A stretch of DNA of 64,000 bases from Endozoicomonas arenosclerae (GTDB lineage Bacteria > Pseudomonadota > Gammaproteobacteria > Pseudomonadales > Endozoicomonadaceae). Every line of letters starts with the position of its first letter. Position 1 is the stretch's first letter. The stretch is from contig NZ_LASA01000052.1 in NCBI RefSeq assembly GCF_001562015.1, forward strand, positions 1-64,000. Direction: 5' to 3'. Made by a program: the position numbers and the translations under genes. Positions 1-8,297 of this stretch are shown piece by piece. Below the pieces are notes generated by a model. The model had not been told where the DNA came from. It ran no database searches and saw nothing but the letters and a program-made list of their open reading frames with translations.

Positions 1-223
1 GCACATAGACTTCGTGGACTCTTTCGAACGCAATAGAGGCCAGTAGCTGGTGGTAACAGCCCGTTGCTTCCATAGCCAGGGCTGTTGACTGGGGCAGAGA
101 GAGAACCCACTCCGTGATCTCTGTGGGTGAATTAGCAATACGTTTGAAAGAACCATCCTGACTACAAATGTCTAACCATTGAGAAGACACATCAATACCA
201 ATGAAGTTAAGTATTGTTTCCAT
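1..223 (-). CDS. IS110-family transposase, N-terminal part (cut by window edge)
   Basis: Reading the minus strand from the ATG at 223 gives an open frame of 74 codons that runs off the left edge. It begins METILNFIGIDVSSQWLDI and contains MEATGCYH, the pattern of the N-terminal DEDD (RuvC-like) domain of IS110-family transposases, with the first acidic residue in GIDVS. The catalytic C-terminal serine domain lies outside the window, so I cannot say whether the gene is intact. No ribosome-binding site is obvious. The upstream side (224-350) is structured and G-rich. Family assignment is from recognised motifs only. Confidence 0.8.
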   Translation of the reverse strand, partial: METILNFIGIDVSSQWLDICSQDGSFKRIANSPTEITEWVLSLPQSTALAMEATGCYHQLLASIAFERVHEVYV

Positions 224-350
224 AACGGTCACCTAGATCTAATCTTCATACGGGGGGGGGGGTGACCACAAGCTGGCGTTAGCTTGCAAAAATTGTCTAC
301 CGTAAGGTAGGAGTGCTCCTAATCGTCGCTCATGCTTGTGGGTGGGGATT
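224..350 (-). ncRNA. Candidate IS110 non-coding end (possible bridge RNA region)
   Basis: This is the non-coding flank immediately upstream of the IS110 transposase start. It holds an 11-G run (252-262) and closely spaced small hairpins: 269-286 (6-bp stem CAAGCT/AGCTTG), 297-310 (5-bp stem CTACC/GGTAG, loop GTAA) and 309-320 (AGGA/TCCT), the last two overlapping so that they are alternatives. IS110-group elements are known to encode a structured bridge RNA in the non-coding end next to the transposase start. That this stretch is such an RNA is inference, and its outer boundary is not visible to me. Confidence 0.35.
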
Positions 351-445
351 TCTCAGTCAGTCTGTCCGAAAGGCAGTAAGCAGTCGATGCCCCTCACCCC
401 CGCCTCTAACTTTATACAAATAATTAGAGACAGGTTAAACATACA

Positions 446-500
446 AGCCTGTCGAAGTGCATTACCAGCCCCCTTCGACAAGCTCAGGATGAACGGAGTA
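446..500. repeat. REP-like palindromic repeat, copy 1
   Basis: The segment carries GCCTGTCGAAGTGCATTACC followed by CCTTCGACAAGCTCAGG and GATGAACGGAGTA. The two TTCGACA-type arms face each other, giving an imperfect hairpin. The same arrangement, nearly base for base, occurs at 15137-15203. Repeats built on the TTCGACAGGCTCAG core are widespread intergenic palindromes in bacteria. No gene lies between about 350 and 692; beyond this repeat I see nothing definite there. Confidence 0.7.
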
Positions 501-692
501 TCTGTGAGCGTCTGCACTAGTGTGGCAAGTCCAGGCTTGCCTCCTTTTCCCAAGTTTTAGCTCCTTCCAGAAATCACTTTTCCAGTCCTTGTTTAAGAGC
601 CTATAAAAAATTTCTGATTTTTTTCAAAAAAAATGGGAATAAAAGCAGAGCTCACTCCGTCTTCTAGGGTGAGTAATCTTTATGGTGTACCC

Positions 693-1265
693 ATGTCCAA
701 TTCTGGAAAACAGTTTCAACAGCTAACGACACCCTGGCGTGATCGTTTGTTCTCTGTCGCTGTCCGTCAGGCAGATTCTCGACAGAAAGCTGAAGACTGG
801 GTACAGGAAAGCATGCTCAAAGCCTGGAAACATTTTTCTGACCTCAAGGAGTCTGAGACCGTTTATGCCTGGCTGCTGAAAATTCTTCATAGCGTGATCG
901 TTGATGATGTACGACGTGAGTCCAGAAGAGCCAAGCTCGCTCCAGTTGTTTGTGTTGAAGATGAAGAGCTACAAAAACACTCTTCTTCATCCGCTGGTCC
1001 CTTTGAAGAAGTCTTGCAGCAACAAAATCATGACCGGATAAGCAACGCTATCTCAGCCCTGCCTTGCGAATTTCGTGAAGTGCTCCTGTTCAGGGATGTG
1101 GAAGGCCTGAGCTATCAGGAAATCAGTGAAATTCTCGACATTCCAAAAGGTACGGTTATGAGCCGCCTTTCCCGGGCAAGAAGAATGTTATCCAGCGCCC
1201 TGATTAAATCGAGCGATCACAGCTCGACCCACGTTCGCACAGAATCCGCAGGAGGTTTTACATGA
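693..1265 (+). CDS. ECF-type RNA polymerase sigma factor
   Basis: A 190-residue sigma-70 family factor of the extracytoplasmic-function kind, redirecting RNA polymerase to a small regulon. Region 2 is visible around residues 25-80 (KAEDWVQESMLKAWKHF, then WLLKILHSVIVDDVRRE) and region 4 around 120-180 (ALPCEFREVLLFRDVEGLSY, then a helix-turn-helix with PKGTVMSRLSRAR). An upstream in-frame ATG at 633 exists, but the ATG at 693 begins just before the conserved domain and fits family length better. The stop overlaps the next gene in an ATGA, so the pair is probably translationally coupled. The neighbour is its likely anti-sigma factor. Confidence 0.9.
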   Translation: MSNSGKQFQQLTTPWRDRLFSVAVRQADSRQKAEDWVQESMLKAWKHFSDLKESETVYAWLLKILHSVIVDDVRRESRRAKLAPVVCVEDEELQKHSSSSAGPFEEVLQQQNHDRISNAISALPCEFREVLLFRDVEGLSYQEISEILDIPKGTVMSRLSRARRMLSSALIKSSDHSSTHVRTESAGGFT

Positions 1266-2092
1266 ACACTTCCTACCACACCGATAGCTCCAAACTAGCT
1301 GACGACACCAAGTGGCAAGAACTGCACGCTTCACTGCAGGATATGTTGGCCGGTTACGTCGACAATGAACTGGAAGAAGACGAGGTTCTGATTCTGGAAG
1401 CGCATCTGGCAGGTTGCAAGCTCTGCCGGGATGACCTTGCCAGACAGTTTGCACTCAGCCAGCACTTGAGAGCCCTGCCTCTTGAAAGAATGTCTGCCAG
1501 TCTCCACGACAAACTGGACAAGATTACCGAGCAACCCCAGGTTGAATCAAAAGTCACCCAGCCTCAAAAGGCATCAGGTGGCTCTGCCACTCGCTGGCTG
1601 GAACGGCAATGGCTGAAATTAACCTTCTCCGCAGGTGGGTGGGCTACTGCAATGGCATTGGTCGTAGCCCTTTATATGCAACAGATGCCAAATCCTCCCC
1701 ATAGTGACATTCCTATGGTGGCAGATGCACTGTCGCAGTATACGACAGCTCAACAAAACACACTGCCTGTTTCTCAAAAGCTTTCGGAAGTACCTGCCAG
1801 CTGGCCGGGTGGAACCCTTCTCTCAAGCTGGGAAACCACTATCGGCGGTGCACCGGCGCAGGTCTATGCCATGCGTAGCGGTAAAGACATTGTTTTTCAG
1901 TACCGCATTGACGAATCCGTGCTCTTCAGAAACCCGGAAGTTCGTGAGGCCATTGCCCGTCAGGGACGTTTCACCAGCGAAAAAGACGGTACCGAAATTC
2001 GTGCCCTGCCCATGAAAGCATCTGGCTTGCTGATGGTAGGCCCCTGCAGGGCCATGCCGGCTTCAAACGAATTAACCATTAACACCATTTGA
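1262..2092 (+). CDS. Transmembrane anti-sigma factor with zinc-finger (zf-HC2)
   Basis: A 276-residue protein whose N-terminal cytoplasmic part carries an HxxxCxxC zinc-binding motif (HLAGCKLC) of the ZAS/zf-HC2 anti-sigma domain, preceded by MLAGYVDNELEEDE as in many members. One membrane segment follows near residues 125-142 (GGWATAMALVVALYMQQ), and the remaining part is probably periplasmic. It should sequester the sigma factor encoded immediately upstream. A strong GGAGG site precedes the ATG, which overlaps the sigma gene's stop codon. The C-terminal region (residues about 170-276) resembles no domain I can name and may be the signal-sensing part. Confidence 0.85.
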   Translation: MNTSYHTDSSKLADDTKWQELHASLQDMLAGYVDNELEEDEVLILEAHLAGCKLCRDDLARQFALSQHLRALPLERMSASLHDKLDKITEQPQVESKVTQPQKASGGSATRWLERQWLKLTFSAGGWATAMALVVALYMQQMPNPPHSDIPMVADALSQYTTAQQNTLPVSQKLSEVPASWPGGTLLSSWETTIGGAPAQVYAMRSGKDIVFQYRIDESVLFRNPEVREAIARQGRFTSEKDGTEIRALPMKASGLLMVGPCRAMPASNELTINTI

Positions 2093-2128
2093 ATCAAATA
2101 ACGATTAACCTCGAGTGAGACCTTAGGA

Positions 2129-2959
2129 ATGAAGAAATTTAAAACACTGGCTGCATCCGTTGCTCTGGCAACCCTCTCAGCAGCTTCCATGGCTTCAGCT
2201 GCAGTAAACACCCCGGACACTCGTGAGGGCGTTTTTTACGATGCTTCCATCCAGCATCAGCCTGCTGACGGTGTCATCAGACTATACGGCCCTGGTGGTC
2301 CACACTCTGCACTGATTAAAGTGGCACAGGCTTATGAAAAGAAAACCGGCCAGAAGGTAGAAGTTATTTTCGGACCTGAAAAGAAGTGGAGCCGTGACGC
2401 CCAGGCTAAAGCGGACATTATCTTTGGCTCATCCGAGCAGTCCATTACCGCTTACCTGGAGAACTATCACTTTATCTCCGAGAAAGACGTTCAGCCCGTT
2501 TATATTCGTCGTGCTGTTATCGCCGTTAAAAAAGGCAACCCGAAGAACATTCAGGGCTTTAACGACCTGCTGAAAGAAGGCACCAAGGTCGTCGTTACCG
2601 AAGGCAAAGGGGTCTATAACACTTCCGGTACCGGTGTATGGGAAGACATTGCTGGCCGGGAAGGTTCTCTGGAAGACATCCAGAAGCTGAGACAAAACAT
2701 CGTCGCCTTTGAAAAAGGCAGTGGTGCTGGCTTTAAGTCTTTTAATGAAAAAGCAGATGCCTGGATCACCTGGATTGACTGGCCAATGACCAACCCGGCA
2801 AAAGCTGATTACGTTGATCTGGATAAGAGCCGCACTATCTACCGTGATATGAATATCGCCGTCTCTCCAAAAGCTGACCCGGCTACTGCTGATTTCGTTA
2901 AGTACCTCAACAGCGATGAAGGTGAAAAGCTGGTTGCTACTCTGGGCTGGACTCGCTGA
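2129..2959 (+). CDS. Periplasmic substrate-binding protein (ModA-like, SBP_bac_11 type)
   Basis: A 276-residue secreted protein. Residues 1-24 form a typical signal peptide ending ASA. The mature part begins a type II periplasmic-binding fold: VIRLYGPGGPHSALIKVAQAY, then a bound-anion loop region (IIFGSSEQS), and repeated features of molybdate- or tungstate-type binding proteins. No ABC permease or ATPase gene lies nearby, so it may be an orphan receptor or sensor rather than a transporter component. It is 36 bp downstream of the anti-sigma gene and is likely part of the same transcript. The ligand cannot be assigned from sequence. Confidence 0.75.
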   Translation: MKKFKTLAASVALATLSAASMASAAVNTPDTREGVFYDASIQHQPADGVIRLYGPGGPHSALIKVAQAYEKKTGQKVEVIFGPEKKWSRDAQAKADIIFGSSEQSITAYLENYHFISEKDVQPVYIRRAVIAVKKGNPKNIQGFNDLLKEGTKVVVTEGKGVYNTSGTGVWEDIAGREGSLEDIQKLRQNIVAFEKGSGAGFKSFNEKADAWITWIDWPMTNPAKADYVDLDKSRTIYRDMNIAVSPKADPATADFVKYLNSDEGEKLVATLGWTR

Positions 2960-3056
2960 TCCAACCCTGACCTTAAAGCTTGTGTGTTTTTGCTGGAGGC
3001 ATAGGCCTTCAGCATTTTTTCACACTATCTCGATACTCTCAGGAACAATCAAAATA

Positions 3057-3779
3057 ATGAAAAATCGACTGATAATGATGGTTATGACCACTGTGCTGGG
3101 TAGTGCATCAGCATGGGCTTCGCAGACATCCACTACCACAGCTATGGGTGACGTCTACACCGATTACAGTGGCAAAACCCTGTATACCTTTGCGAAAGAC
3201 AGTGAAGGCAAATCTGTGTGTGAAGGCGACTGTGCCGTAAAGTGGCCACCTTTCCTGGCATCGGGTGATAGCAGTGATTATTTTGCTAACACTCCAGGAT
3301 TCAGCAAGATCAAGCGAAATGATGGCTCCCAACAGTGGGCAAAAGATGGAATGCCTCTGTACCGCTGGTTCAAAGATGAGAACAAGGGCGATATTACAGG
3401 TGCCGGAGTGAAAGGCGCATGGCCTGTGGCACGAGTGGATGATGTAACACTCAAGCTCTATAACAATGGTCAAAGTCGCTTTCTGGTTGATGCTGACAAC
3501 ATGACGCTTTATACCTTCGACAAGGATCAGCAAAACCAGTCCAACTGCTACGGTGATTGCGCCGTTAAATGGCCTCCCGCCTATGTTGATGCGAACTTAA
3601 CCAAAGATGGCATCAACAACATCAAGCTGTCTGGCGGCTTTGATATTATCAAGCGTAACGACGGCACCTATCAGTGGAGCTATCAGGGTCAGCCTCTTTA
3701 CCACTGGTTCAAAGATCAGGCGCCTGGAGAGACCTCTGGAGACGGCGTTAAAAACGTCTGGCATCTTGTTTCCAAATGA
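3057..3779 (+). CDS. Secreted protein with two PF03640 (Yx(FWY)xxD) repeats
   Basis: A 240-residue protein with a signal peptide (about residues 1-20, ending SAWA) and two tandem copies of the PF03640/COG4315 repeat: LYTFAKDSEGKSVCEGDCAV and LYTFDKDQQNQSNCYGDC, each followed by KWPP and later QPLY-WFKD type segments. Each copy has a Cys pair. The molecular function of this family is unknown. I chose the ATG at 3057 because AGGAAC lies just upstream and the signal peptide begins there; an upstream in-frame start would overlap the binding-protein gene and add an unlikely N-terminus. Its position after the sigma/anti-sigma/binding-protein genes suggests one envelope-related regulon. Confidence 0.85.
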   Translation: MKNRLIMMVMTTVLGSASAWASQTSTTTAMGDVYTDYSGKTLYTFAKDSEGKSVCEGDCAVKWPPFLASGDSSDYFANTPGFSKIKRNDGSQQWAKDGMPLYRWFKDENKGDITGAGVKGAWPVARVDDVTLKLYNNGQSRFLVDADNMTLYTFDKDQQNQSNCYGDCAVKWPPAYVDANLTKDGINNIKLSGGFDIIKRNDGTYQWSYQGQPLYHWFKDQAPGETSGDGVKNVWHLVSK

Positions 3780-3805
3780 AGACATAACGCCTGGAAAAGC
3801 TTTCT

Positions 3806-3832
3806 ATTTGGCTGAGATTTCCTCAGCCAAAT
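3806..3832. terminator. Inverted repeat between convergent genes
   Basis: ATTTGGCTGAG and CTCAGCCAAAT form a perfect 11-bp stem around a 5-base loop (3817-3821). It sits between the PF03640 gene (ends 3779, plus) and the SDR gene (ends 3823, minus), and includes the SDR stop codon. No clear T-run follows on either strand, so it is a plausible but not classical bidirectional terminator. Confidence 0.5.
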
Positions 3833-4578
3833 ACTGAATAGCCACCGTCTACGATCAGGGTTTGCCCGGTAATGTAGCTGGCGTGCTGACTAGAAAGAAA
3901 CAGTGCGGCATTGGCGATATCTTCAGGATTCCCCCAACGTTTCAGCGGCGTTCGCGCCATAATCGGATCATTCATTTGAGGAATATCTTTCATCACAGAC
4001 GTCATACGGGTATCAATCATGCCTGCGGCAATCGCATTGGCACGAATACCATGCTGAGCCCAACTGATTCCCAGTGTTTTACTGAGTTGCACCAGCCCTG
4101 CCTTGGCAGCGCCATAGCCTGGCACCATTTCGTGACCAAAAAAAGAGGTCATGGAAGCAATACCAATAATGGAAGCTCCACCCGGTAATTCACTTTTGGT
4201 CAACAGAGGCTTACAGGCACTGGCCAGATCAAACGTCGATGTCAGGTTAATTCTCAGAGCCTGATCAAACACTTCCGGATTCCACTCATCCTGACCCCCT
4301 GGCAAACTGGCTCCGGCATTGTTGATCAGAATATCCAGTCCATCGAGTTCTGCTGCAAGAGACTGTATGGCTTCCCGATCTTCTACTTTAAGTGTTTTGT
4401 AGGTGAAAGCAGACAGGTCATTGTCATAATCCTGTGCTGTCTCCCTGGTACCCGTAATAGTGACTTGAGCACCCGCAGCAGCAAATGCTGAAGCAATGCC
4501 GTGTCCTATACCATTACTGCCCCCGGTAACCAGAACCCTGGCACCGCTGAAGTTATATTCTGCGCTTGCGTTGATCAT
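3823..4578 (-). CDS. SDR family oxidoreductase
   Basis: A 251-residue classical short-chain dehydrogenase/reductase. The cofactor loop is TGGSNGIG (residues 18-25), NNAG is at 86-89, and the catalytic triad is S142, Y155 and K159 (YGAAK). The C-terminus ends with the common GQTLIVDGGYSVFG. It should interconvert a hydroxyl and a keto group using NAD(P)(H); the substrate is not predictable. It is the last gene of a minus-strand run (sulfotransferase, MBL protein, zinc alcohol dehydrogenase, this gene), 27 bp or less after its upstream neighbour, so it likely acts on the same intermediate series. Confidence 0.9.
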   Translation of the reverse strand: MINASAEYNFSGARVLVTGGSNGIGHGIASAFAAAGAQVTITGTRETAQDYDNDLSAFTYKTLKVEDREAIQSLAAELDGLDILINNAGASLPGGQDEWNPEVFDQALRINLTSTFDLASACKPLLTKSELPGGASIIGIASMTSFFGHEMVPGYGAAKAGLVQLSKTLGISWAQHGIRANAIAAGMIDTRMTSVMKDIPQMNDPIMARTPLKRWGNPEDIANAALFLSSQHASYITGQTLIVDGGYSVFG

Positions 4579-4605
4579 GTTTTTTCCTTGTTATTCTTCA
4601 GATCA

Positions 4606-5622
4606 TTATGATTGACAGTTCACCATCACTTTTATGGCTGATTCAGGGTCCCGAGCCGTATCCAGTGCCTCATCGAAATCCTGCAGGGCAAAGCGATGAC
4701 TGATCATTGATTGTGGATGCACCTTGCCACTCTCCAGCATTTCAATAACCCTGGGAAATTCATCGGGATAGGCCATGGATGCGGTGATGGTCAGTTCACG
4801 AATCAGAACATTCACCAGATCAAGCTGCACAGGTTCTTTATGGACCCCTACAACAACCAGCCGCCCACCTCGTTTCGACAGGCTGACGGCCTGCTGGAAT
4901 ACAGCCCCTGCTCCCGTGGCTTCAAAATAAAGATCTGAATCCGGAACAGGCATTCCCATCAGTTTGGTAACGCCATGCCGTTCTTGTAGAAAGGCAGACA
5001 GATCACCACTATCAGCCTGAAATGGAACAGCGCCCAGACTTTCCGCCACTCCCAGGCGATATCTGGAGCGATCAACGACAACCACTTCTTTTAGGCCGTA
5101 ATAACTCAGCACTTGAAGAATTCCGAGCCCAATAGGTCCTGCGCCAAAAATGACAGCACGATCTTGAGCCTTCGCCTGCCCTTGATGCACGGCATGCATG
5201 GCCACAGACAAAGGCTCTATCAAAGCCCCTGTTTCGAAGCTCATACCTTCTGGCAGTGGCATCACTGCCTGCTCATCTTCAGAAGCACCCCGAACCTTCA
5301 GCAAGGGTGCAAAACCACCTTCTGGGCCATAGTTGCCAATACCATTTCCATTGGCCTCAGGATTTACCGTTACCCGGTCGCCTACACGAACGTGGCGAAC
5401 CTTATCACCGGCTTCCAGCACTGTACCTGCCAGTTCGTGGCCCAGAGGCATCGGCGAGTCTGCTCCCAAACCGCCTCTGGCAATGTATCCCAGGTCCGAA
5501 CCGCAGATACCGCACTGCTCAACCTGAACAATGACATCATCAGGACCAGCAACAGGGCGGTCAATCCAATCCAGTTGAACCTTATTCTGGCCGTGAATCC
5601 TGACTTGAGGCATTTGTCTCAT
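4606..5622 (-). CDS. Zinc-dependent MDR-family alcohol dehydrogenase
   Basis: A 338-residue medium-chain dehydrogenase. CGICGSD (37-43) and GHE (61-63) give the catalytic zinc ligands, and the Rossmann motif is GAGPIGLGILQVL. The lobe that normally carries four structural-zinc cysteines reads NPEANGNGIGNYGPEGGF and lacks them, so a structural zinc is probably absent. It resembles threonine or sorbitol dehydrogenase-like enzymes, without a specific substrate call. The start ATG overlaps the stop codon of the upstream MBL gene as TGATG, with GGAAGAGG ahead of it; a GTG one codon earlier is also possible. Translational coupling to the MBL gene is likely. Confidence 0.88.
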   Translation of the reverse strand: MRQMPQVRIHGQNKVQLDWIDRPVAGPDDVIVQVEQCGICGSDLGYIARGGLGADSPMPLGHELAGTVLEAGDKVRHVRVGDRVTVNPEANGNGIGNYGPEGGFAPLLKVRGASEDEQAVMPLPEGMSFETGALIEPLSVAMHAVHQGQAKAQDRAVIFGAGPIGLGILQVLSYYGLKEVVVVDRSRYRLGVAESLGAVPFQADSGDLSAFLQERHGVTKLMGMPVPDSDLYFEATGAGAVFQQAVSLSKRGGRLVVVGVHKEPVQLDLVNVLIRELTITASMAYPDEFPRVIEMLESGKVHPQSMISHRFALQDFDEALDTARDPESAIKVMVNCQS

Positions 5623-6914
5623 CACAGAACCTCTTCCTTCTCAGCCTGAGTCTTCAAAAGAAGCTTCTTCCGCTGGTTCAGTTGATCAACCTGATTCTCC
5701 AACCAGGAAGTCAGCCAGAAATTCTCGCTGTAGAGCTTCAGCTTTTGATGAATCTCTACAGCTGTAGACAGAGCTTCCTCGTTGTCGTCTTTTGAGAATG
5801 CGATATCCAGCAGATGAAGCGCTTCCTCATACCGCCCTTCCAGCACTTTTTGTTGAGCCCTATCCACCAGCACTTCAATGCCTCCAGCCAGTTCAACCAG
5901 ATCACCATAAACAGACGACTGGGGAACATCATAAAGCTCTGTGGTGGATTGATGATGGAACCAGCCTGCGTAATGTTCCCAGATTGCTCTTACTCCCCAG
6001 GACACCTTGCCATAACCCTGTCCCACTTCTATCTCAGGAGGGATCGATATTTCCTTCATCAGGGTATGAACATCCTTACCTTCATTCATGCCCTTCACGG
6101 TTTCATCGTGGACATGGAAAATGGCATCTCGAAGACAGGTCAGTTCTTCCTGAATCACTTTTTTTCCGACAACAGGGGAATGATGGCCATAGACAATCAT
6201 TTCAGGTTCCAGATCCAGAACCGTCTGAACAGCAGACGCCACGGTCAAAGCATCACGATAGCGATCGCCTCGAATCGTCACCAGATTGGGAAAGTGGCCA
6301 AAGGGGCAGCCAAAGAGATTGCCGGTAAAACAGATATCATGCTGTGGGAGCCAGACAATCAGGGAGTCATTGGTTTCCGCTCCGGGCACGGCGATCAGCT
6401 CAATATCGAGCCCTCCGAGCGTAAAGCAGTATTTGTCTTCAAACAGGATGTCAGGAGCAGGAGCATCCTGAGCTGGAAAATCACTGAGCCCCTGATCGGC
6501 GTAATACTGGAAAACATCAACAAACTTTCTGGTAAAGGCAAATGCTGAGCGATTCCCTCTGAAATCTGAAAGTCGCTGGTCGTATGCCTGATGCTCTGTG
6601 TTACCTGTCTGGGCGATGACCTTTAAATCGTCATGCGCTTCTCTGAAGTAGCCGACCCCTCCAACATGATCCACATGTCCCTGAGTGAGGATCAGATACT
6701 TTGCTGAGCCCGTTGAAAAACTTTCAAAATTCTTCTTGTGAATGGGCGCTTCGAAACCCATACCCGAATTAATCTGAATGTTTCCGGCTGGGGTTTCTAT
6801 CAGGTAGCAGTTGGAAAAACCCTCAGACATGATGATGAAGTCATTGATGCGCTCCCCGCCTAATCGTGCAGGTTCCGGCGCCACAGGGCGGGATTTATAG
6901 ATGGGTTCTCTCAT
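5622..6914 (-). CDS. Alkylsulfatase-like MBL-fold metallo-hydrolase
   Basis: A 430-residue metallo-beta-lactamase fold protein. The metal motif is T-Q-G-H-V-D-H (77-83), followed by GG. SdsA-type alkylsulfatases have THxHxDH, so the first metal-binding His is Gln here. PGAETNDSLIVWLPQ and VYGHHSPVVG are recognisable later metal or active-site regions, and the C-terminal 130 residues (from HYAGWFHHQSTTELYDVP) match the alkylsulfatase dimerisation domain. It is shorter than full SdsA1 because the C-terminal sterol-carrier domain is missing, and no signal peptide is present, so it is probably cytoplasmic. The ATG at 6914 has GGGGA upstream, which favours it over a TTG five codons earlier. Sulfate-ester or related hydrolysis is inferred. 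Confidence 0.8.
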   Translation of the reverse strand: MREPIYKSRPVAPEPARLGGERINDFIIMSEGFSNCYLIETPAGNIQINSGMGFEAPIHKKNFESFSTGSAKYLILTQGHVDHVGGVGYFREAHDDLKVIAQTGNTEHQAYDQRLSDFRGNRSAFAFTRKFVDVFQYYADQGLSDFPAQDAPAPDILFEDKYCFTLGGLDIELIAVPGAETNDSLIVWLPQHDICFTGNLFGCPFGHFPNLVTIRGDRYRDALTVASAVQTVLDLEPEMIVYGHHSPVVGKKVIQEELTCLRDAIFHVHDETVKGMNEGKDVHTLMKEISIPPEIEVGQGYGKVSWGVRAIWEHYAGWFHHQSTTELYDVPQSSVYGDLVELAGGIEVLVDRAQQKVLEGRYEEALHLLDIAFSKDDNEEALSTAVEIHQKLKLYSENFWLTSWLENQVDQLNQRKKLLLKTQAEKEEVL

Positions 6915-6967
6915 TATTATTTTCCCCAATTGAGTCCGTTTTTTTAGTGATTTAGACAGTACGAAAA

Positions 6968-8233
6968 CTATTTGGACTCCTGCTTTACCGGGAACTGCTC
7001 ATAATAAAAGCTGAATCTCTGGCTTAACGTTTCCCGGGATACTCCGAAATCGCCTTCAAGATCGTAAATGACCTGACCTTCCTTGCCGCGAGGGTGCGCA
7101 TCGATGTAATCCTGCAGTTGCTTCCTGGCTTCTGTCGTCATTTCCAGGCCGGCCTTTGCATAAATTTGCTCAACCATAGCCAGATCATCAGCCATAAATT
7201 CATGAAAAGGCACATCAATGCTTTGATCTTCCGGTAACTTGCCTCGATCTGCAGCGCAGGCTTTCAAAAGGTGTTCAATGCGATCAGGCCAGTAATCAAT
7301 CAAACTCCCCGTATTGACTGACTTGCGACTCATTCTATGGCCATAGGCCAGCATCGTTACTGTCGATTGAATAACGGACACAGGATCACGATGAGTAACT
7401 GCAATCGTTGCATCAGGAAAGACTTTTAGAAGCACCGGTAACTGCTCAAGATGTTGAGGACACTTTAGAACCCAGCGCGTTGGTCTGTCTGTATCCCTCT
7501 GCTGCCAGGTCAGGATTTTCAAGACCGTTTTCATGTATTCATAATGAGGGGCCTGATCGGTTGAGTAATAATGATCTCTCCAACGAGGGGAGTGGCTCAG
7601 CCACTCATAGTTGTAAGAAGCAAAATCAGGCCCCATCAGCTCCAGCTCTTCATGAATATGATCTGGGTTCATGGGGTGCATGGCAGCAAGGTAGGGCGTC
7701 GTCTGCCTCATCATTTCCCAGGTATCACTGCAACGCTGATAACGAGGATCAGTGCCGTCAGGCAGCAACTCTTCACCTGGAACAGGCACTGGCTCGTAAG
7801 ACTCCCACAGTGGCAGGGCTCTCAACCTTTCATCCGAGGCCATCAAATTCAACAGATGGGTTGTACCTGAGCGAGGTAAGCCTGCCACAATAATGGGCTT
7901 TTCAATTTTGATGTCATGAATTTCAGGATGCTTTTTCAGCAGGTCATGAATCAATAAACGACTCCTGGCGTGCTGAACCAGCTTATTACGCAAACTCATT
8001 CGGCCTATCTGTCTTAGACCCGAGTCACTGTTCCACTCATCAACCAGAAGATCCAGACGCTCAAGGAAGCCCTCTTCACCGAAATCATCCAGACCGGTTT
8101 TTTCTCGGGCTTCTGCCAGGATGGATTCACGACTCAGCTCCACTTGCAGGGCTTCATCAAACTCCAGAATACTTTTCTGGAGATCAGAATAAACCGGATC
8201 AGCCAGATCATTAATGCGAATCTCTTTGCTCAT
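6968..8233 (-). CDS. Sulfotransferase family protein (Sulfotransfer_3 type)
   Basis: A 421-residue PAPS-dependent sulfotransferase-like protein. The 5'-phosphosulfate loop is VAGLPRSGTTHLLNLM (PRSGTT at 120-125), and the 3'-phosphate region is VTHRDPVSVIQSTV with the conserved R and S. The N-terminal 110 residues are helical, as in bacterial and mycobacterial members. It should transfer a sulfuryl group to a hydroxyl of a small molecule or lipid; the acceptor is unknown. It is the first gene of the minus-strand cassette, directly facing the TetR gene across a promoter region with two operators. Pairing with a sulfatase-like MBL protein suggests turnover of a sulfated compound. Confidence 0.88.
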   Translation of the reverse strand: MSKEIRINDLADPVYSDLQKSILEFDEALQVELSRESILAEAREKTGLDDFGEEGFLERLDLLVDEWNSDSGLRQIGRMSLRNKLVQHARSRLLIHDLLKKHPEIHDIKIEKPIIVAGLPRSGTTHLLNLMASDERLRALPLWESYEPVPVPGEELLPDGTDPRYQRCSDTWEMMRQTTPYLAAMHPMNPDHIHEELELMGPDFASYNYEWLSHSPRWRDHYYSTDQAPHYEYMKTVLKILTWQQRDTDRPTRWVLKCPQHLEQLPVLLKVFPDATIAVTHRDPVSVIQSTVTMLAYGHRMSRKSVNTGSLIDYWPDRIEHLLKACAADRGKLPEDQSIDVPFHEFMADDLAMVEQIYAKAGLEMTTEARKQLQDYIDAHPRGKEGQVIYDLEGDFGVSRETLSQRFSFYYEQFPVKQESK

Positions 8234-8297
8234 GTCACTCTCATTATTTTTTCATGATGCTTCATCATCTGGATGATGAAAAAGGTCACTTCGAGAC

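Noticed and set aside
336-560. Open frames on both strands across the region after the IS110 flank
   Set aside because: They run through the REP-like palindrome, have no start signal, and their translations carry the LSLSKG-type words produced by that repeat.
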